Source of the DNA: Salinispora tropica CNB-440
GTDB taxonomy: Bacteria > Actinomycetota > Actinomycetes > Mycobacteriales > Micromonosporaceae
Direction of reading: 5' to 3'
DNA length: 64,000 nucleotides
Assembly: GCF_000016425.1 (NCBI RefSeq)
Contig: NC_009380.1
Coordinates: 2,856,144 to 2,920,143 of the forward strand
Both the position numbers and the translations under genes were made by a program. A model generated the notes under the pieces. That model was not told the origin of the DNA and searched no databases. It was given only the letters and a program-made list of their open reading frames with translations. Below, one piece after another: positions 61,886 through 64,000 of this stretch; position 1 is the stretch's first letter; each line of letters begins with the position of its first letter.

Positions 61886-62911
61886 ATGAAGCTTGGCTAC
61901 ACGACCGGCTACTGGTCCTCCGGGCCACCCGAGGGCGTCACGGCGGCCATCGCCGAAGCCGACCGGCTCGGCTTCGACTCCATCTGGTCCGCCGAGGCCT
62001 ACGGATCGGACTGCCTGACCCCCCTCGCATGGTGGGGGGCGAGCACCTCCCGTGTCCGGTTGGGCACCAACATCATGCAGCTGGCCGCCCGCACTCCGAC
62101 CGCCGCGGCGATGGCCGCGCTCACCCTCGACCACCTCTCCGGCGGCCGGTTCGTTCTCGGGCTCGGTGTCTCCGGCCCCCAGGTCGTCGAGGGGTGGTAC
62201 GGCCAGCCGTATCCGCGACCGCTGGCCCGCACCCGGGAGTACGTCGAGATCGTCCGTGCTGTCCTCGCCCGGTCTGGGCCGGTCGAGCACGACGGCGACT
62301 TCTTCCAACTACCGCATCGCGGCGGCACCGGCCTGGGTAAGCCGCTGAAGTCCACCGTCCACCCGCTGCGCGCCGACATCCCGATCTTCCTCGCCGCCGA
62401 GGGGCCGAAGAACGTCGCCTTGGCCGCCGAGATCGCCGATGGCTGGCTACCGCTGTTCTTCTCCCCCAAGGCGGACAGCTTCTATCGGGCCGCGCTGGCC
62501 GAGGGCTTCGCCCGACCCGGCGCCCGCCGCGACCTGGACGCGTTCGAGGTCGCCGCGACCGTACCGATCGTCGTCCATGACGACATCGAGTGGGCGGCGG
62601 ACCGGCTCCGACCCTTCGTCGCGCTCTACGTGGGCGGCATGGGAGCCAAGTCAGCCAACTTCCACCGAGATGTCATCGCCCGCCTCGGGTACGAGAAAGA
62701 GTGCGATGTGATCACCGAGGCGTACCTGGCAGGCGACAAGAAGCGGGCCGCGGCCGCCGTGCCGACCGCGCTGGTCGAGGACATCGCACTGATCGGCCCG
62801 GTCGCCAAGGTCCGAGACGAGCTGCAACGATGGCGCGAGACCGTGGTCACCACGCTGCTCGTCCAGGGCAACGCCCAGCAGCTACGCCAGATCGCCGAGT
62901 TGGTGGGCTGA
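61886..62911 (+). CDS. LLM-class F420-dependent oxidoreductase
   Basis: The 341-residue TIM-barrel enzyme of the luciferase-like family opens MKLGYTTGYW. RVRLGTNIMQLAARTP (about 55-70), GRFVLGLGVSGPQVVEGWYG (about 87-106) and ADGWLPLFFSP (about 188-198) are typical of actinobacterial F420-dependent members. F420 rather than FMN is inferred from family and phylum. ATG 61886 has GGAAGGA upstream; the longer frame runs through the tandem repeats and is rejected. It is probably controlled by the divergent PadR. Confidence 0.88.
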   Translation: MKLGYTTGYWSSGPPEGVTAAIAEADRLGFDSIWSAEAYGSDCLTPLAWWGASTSRVRLGTNIMQLAARTPTAAAMAALTLDHLSGGRFVLGLGVSGPQVVEGWYGQPYPRPLARTREYVEIVRAVLARSGPVEHDGDFFQLPHRGGTGLGKPLKSTVHPLRADIPIFLAAEGPKNVALAAEIADGWLPLFFSPKADSFYRAALAEGFARPGARRDLDAFEVAATVPIVVHDDIEWAADRLRPFVALYVGGMGAKSANFHRDVIARLGYEKECDVITEAYLAGDKKRAAAAVPTALVEDIALIGPVAKVRDELQRWRETVVTTLLVQGNAQQLRQIAELVG

Positions 62912-63009
62912 GCACCCGTCCCGCCGATCACGGCCCCGGTTGGCCCACCTGCCGGCCCCTCGCCGCATGGTGGGTCACCGGGGTTGTTGCATCGATCCGC
63001 ACCGGTGGG

Positions 63010-64000
63010 TCAGCTGGCGCCGTCGTAGCAGATGACCTGCCGGATTACGTCGCCGCGACCGAGAGCGGCGAAGGCGTCCCCGACGTCCTCCAGCCGCAGA
63101 CGGTGCGTGATCATCTCACTCAGGTCGAGTCGGCCGGCCCGCCAGAGGCCGAACATGCGGTCAAAGTCTCGGGGCGCCTGCGACGCACCGTAGAGCGAGG
63201 AAGTGATGGTCTTTCCCTCGAACAACAGCTCGAAGGGACTGAATGCGACCTGCTGGTCGGATCGGCCAGCGCCCACGACCACCACCGCCCCACCCCGACG
63301 TGCCGCAGTCCACGCCGCACGTAGCGTCTGCGGCACGGCCACCACGTCGAAGACGGTGTCGAAGCCCTCACCGTCGGTAAGCTGGGCCGACAGCTCGCTT
63401 AAAGTCTCCGGGCCGCACCCGTGGGTTGCCCCGAAGCGCAGCGCTGTCTGCTGCTTGGCCTCGACCGTGTCGACCGCGACGATGACCGCGGCGCCAGCAA
63501 GCCGCGCTCCCTGAATCGCGGCAATTCCCACGCCGCCGCAGCCGATCACCGCGACGGCTGCGCCCGGCTCGACCCGGGCAGTGTTGATCACGGCACCGAC
63601 GCCGGTCATCACGCCACAGCCGACCAGGGCGGCAACCTCGTACGGCACGTCGGGGGCCACCTTCACGGCACCGGCGCGGGGAATCACGATCTCTTCGGCA
63701 AAGGCACCACACCCGGCCATCGCGAACACCGGAGTCTGGCCGGCCAGAAAGCGCGGTTGGGCGTAGCCGGCCAGCACGTTGGCCAGGCACAGGTAGGACT
63801 CCCCCCGCGCGCAGGAGGGGCAGGACCCGCAGGCGGGCAGCCAGTTGACCACGACCCGGTCCCCCTCAGCCAGGTCCTCCACCCCATCCCCCACCGCGAC
63901 GACATCGCCGGACGCCTCGTGCCCCAGCACCACGGGCATCGGGTGCGGCAGCACCCCGTCGCGCGTTGAGCGGTCGGAGTGACACACCCCGGCCGCTCGA
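63010..64000 (-). CDS. Zinc-dependent alcohol dehydrogenase, 5' end outside window
   Basis: This MDR alcohol dehydrogenase is read from near its start to the stop. AAGVCHSDRS supplies the first catalytic zinc Cys and GHEASG the His/Glu. The structural zinc loop has four Cys in CGSCPSCARGESYLC. The NAD motif is VAVIGCGGVGIAAIQGA and a catalytic-zinc Cys is in ALVGCGVMTGVGAV. It resembles class III/NDMA-dependent dehydrogenases of actinobacteria. The frame is open through 64000, so the N-terminus (perhaps 40 residues) lies beyond the edge. Confidence 0.9.
   Translation of the reverse strand, partial: RAAGVCHSDRSTRDGVLPHPMPVVLGHEASGDVVAVGDGVEDLAEGDRVVVNWLPACGSCPSCARGESYLCLANVLAGYAQPRFLAGQTPVFAMAGCGAFAEEIVIPRAGAVKVAPDVPYEVAALVGCGVMTGVGAVINTARVEPGAAVAVIGCGGVGIAAIQGARLAGAAVIVAVDTVEAKQQTALRFGATHGCGPETLSELSAQLTDGEGFDTVFDVVAVPQTLRAAWTAARRGGAVVVVGAGRSDQQVAFSPFELLFEGKTITSSLYGASQAPRDFDRMFGLWRAGRLDLSEMITHRLRLEDVGDAFAALGRGDVIRQVICYDGAS

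Overview
The window is very GC-rich, with dense head-to-tail operons, frequent 4-bp stop/start overlaps (ATGA/GTGA), many GTG starts, IdeR/DmdR-type iron boxes, a desferrioxamine locus and F420-type enzymes. This points to a filamentous actinobacterium, most likely a Micromonosporaceae member (Salinispora/Micromonospora-like). The genus is an inference. I saw no tRNA, rRNA, CRISPR array or intact insertion sequence.

Layout, left to right. 0-3.5 kb: a hypothetical protein, then an ABC-2 drug-export cassette. 3.9-6.8 kb: an N-acetylglutaminylglutamine-type amidotransferase converging on a carboxylate-amine ligase. 7-10.7 kb: a Zur-like regulator, then a molybdate block (HTH-Mop regulator and ModABC) closed by a strong bidirectional terminator. 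10.7-22.9 kb: a complete desferrioxamine siderophore island. desABCD and desE lie on the minus strand. Two FecCD permeases, an ATPase, a signal-less penicillin-acylase homologue and a second DesC-like acyltransferase lie on the plus strand. An iron box sits between the two arms. 23-31 kb: a seven-gene minus-strand operon (MDR reductase, degenerate PTPS-fold protein, GT4, methyltransferase, LPG-synthase-TM protein, GTP cyclohydrolase II, pyrimidine reductase). It is divergent from a gene fusing a CDP-alcohol phosphotransferase to an LtaS/sulfatase-like domain. I cannot match this set to a characterised pathway. 31-32 kb: an iron-boxed siderophore-interacting reductase.

32-38.8 kb: a DivIVA/FilP-like coiled-coil protein, a response regulator-histidine kinase-GerMN lipoprotein operon, a small membrane protein coupled to a zinc-ribbon STAS protein, a BON protein, and a holin-like gene pair. 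38.8-46.2 kb: glpD and a divergent AGPS-like flavo-oxidase sharing an operator. Then comes an accessory block (Cys-rich small protein, HTH-TPR regulator, HFCD flavoprotein, truncated relic gene), a TetR regulator and a BASS-family transporter. 46.3-51.5 kb: a lipoprotein, a second ABC-2 export cassette paralogous to the first, and a PatB/MalY aminotransferase. 51.6-55.5 kb: an ECF sigma factor, a ZAS anti-sigma factor, PCuAC, a Tat-exported DyP peroxidase and CopC, which look like a copper/redox envelope module. 55.6-58.4 kb: cbiMNQO under a cobalamin riboswitch. 58.5-64 kb: a methyltransferase and radical SAM enzyme of the MJ0619/Tes-like type, a PadR regulator, an F420-type LLM oxidoreductase, and a zinc alcohol dehydrogenase cut by the window edge.

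The strongest theme is metal economy: molybdate, zinc, iron, copper and cobalt each have their own module and visible control element. The best candidates for undescribed biology are the 23-31 kb operon with its catalytically stripped PTPS homologue, the CDP-alcohol-phosphotransferase/LtaS-like fusion, and the radical SAM/methyltransferase pair.
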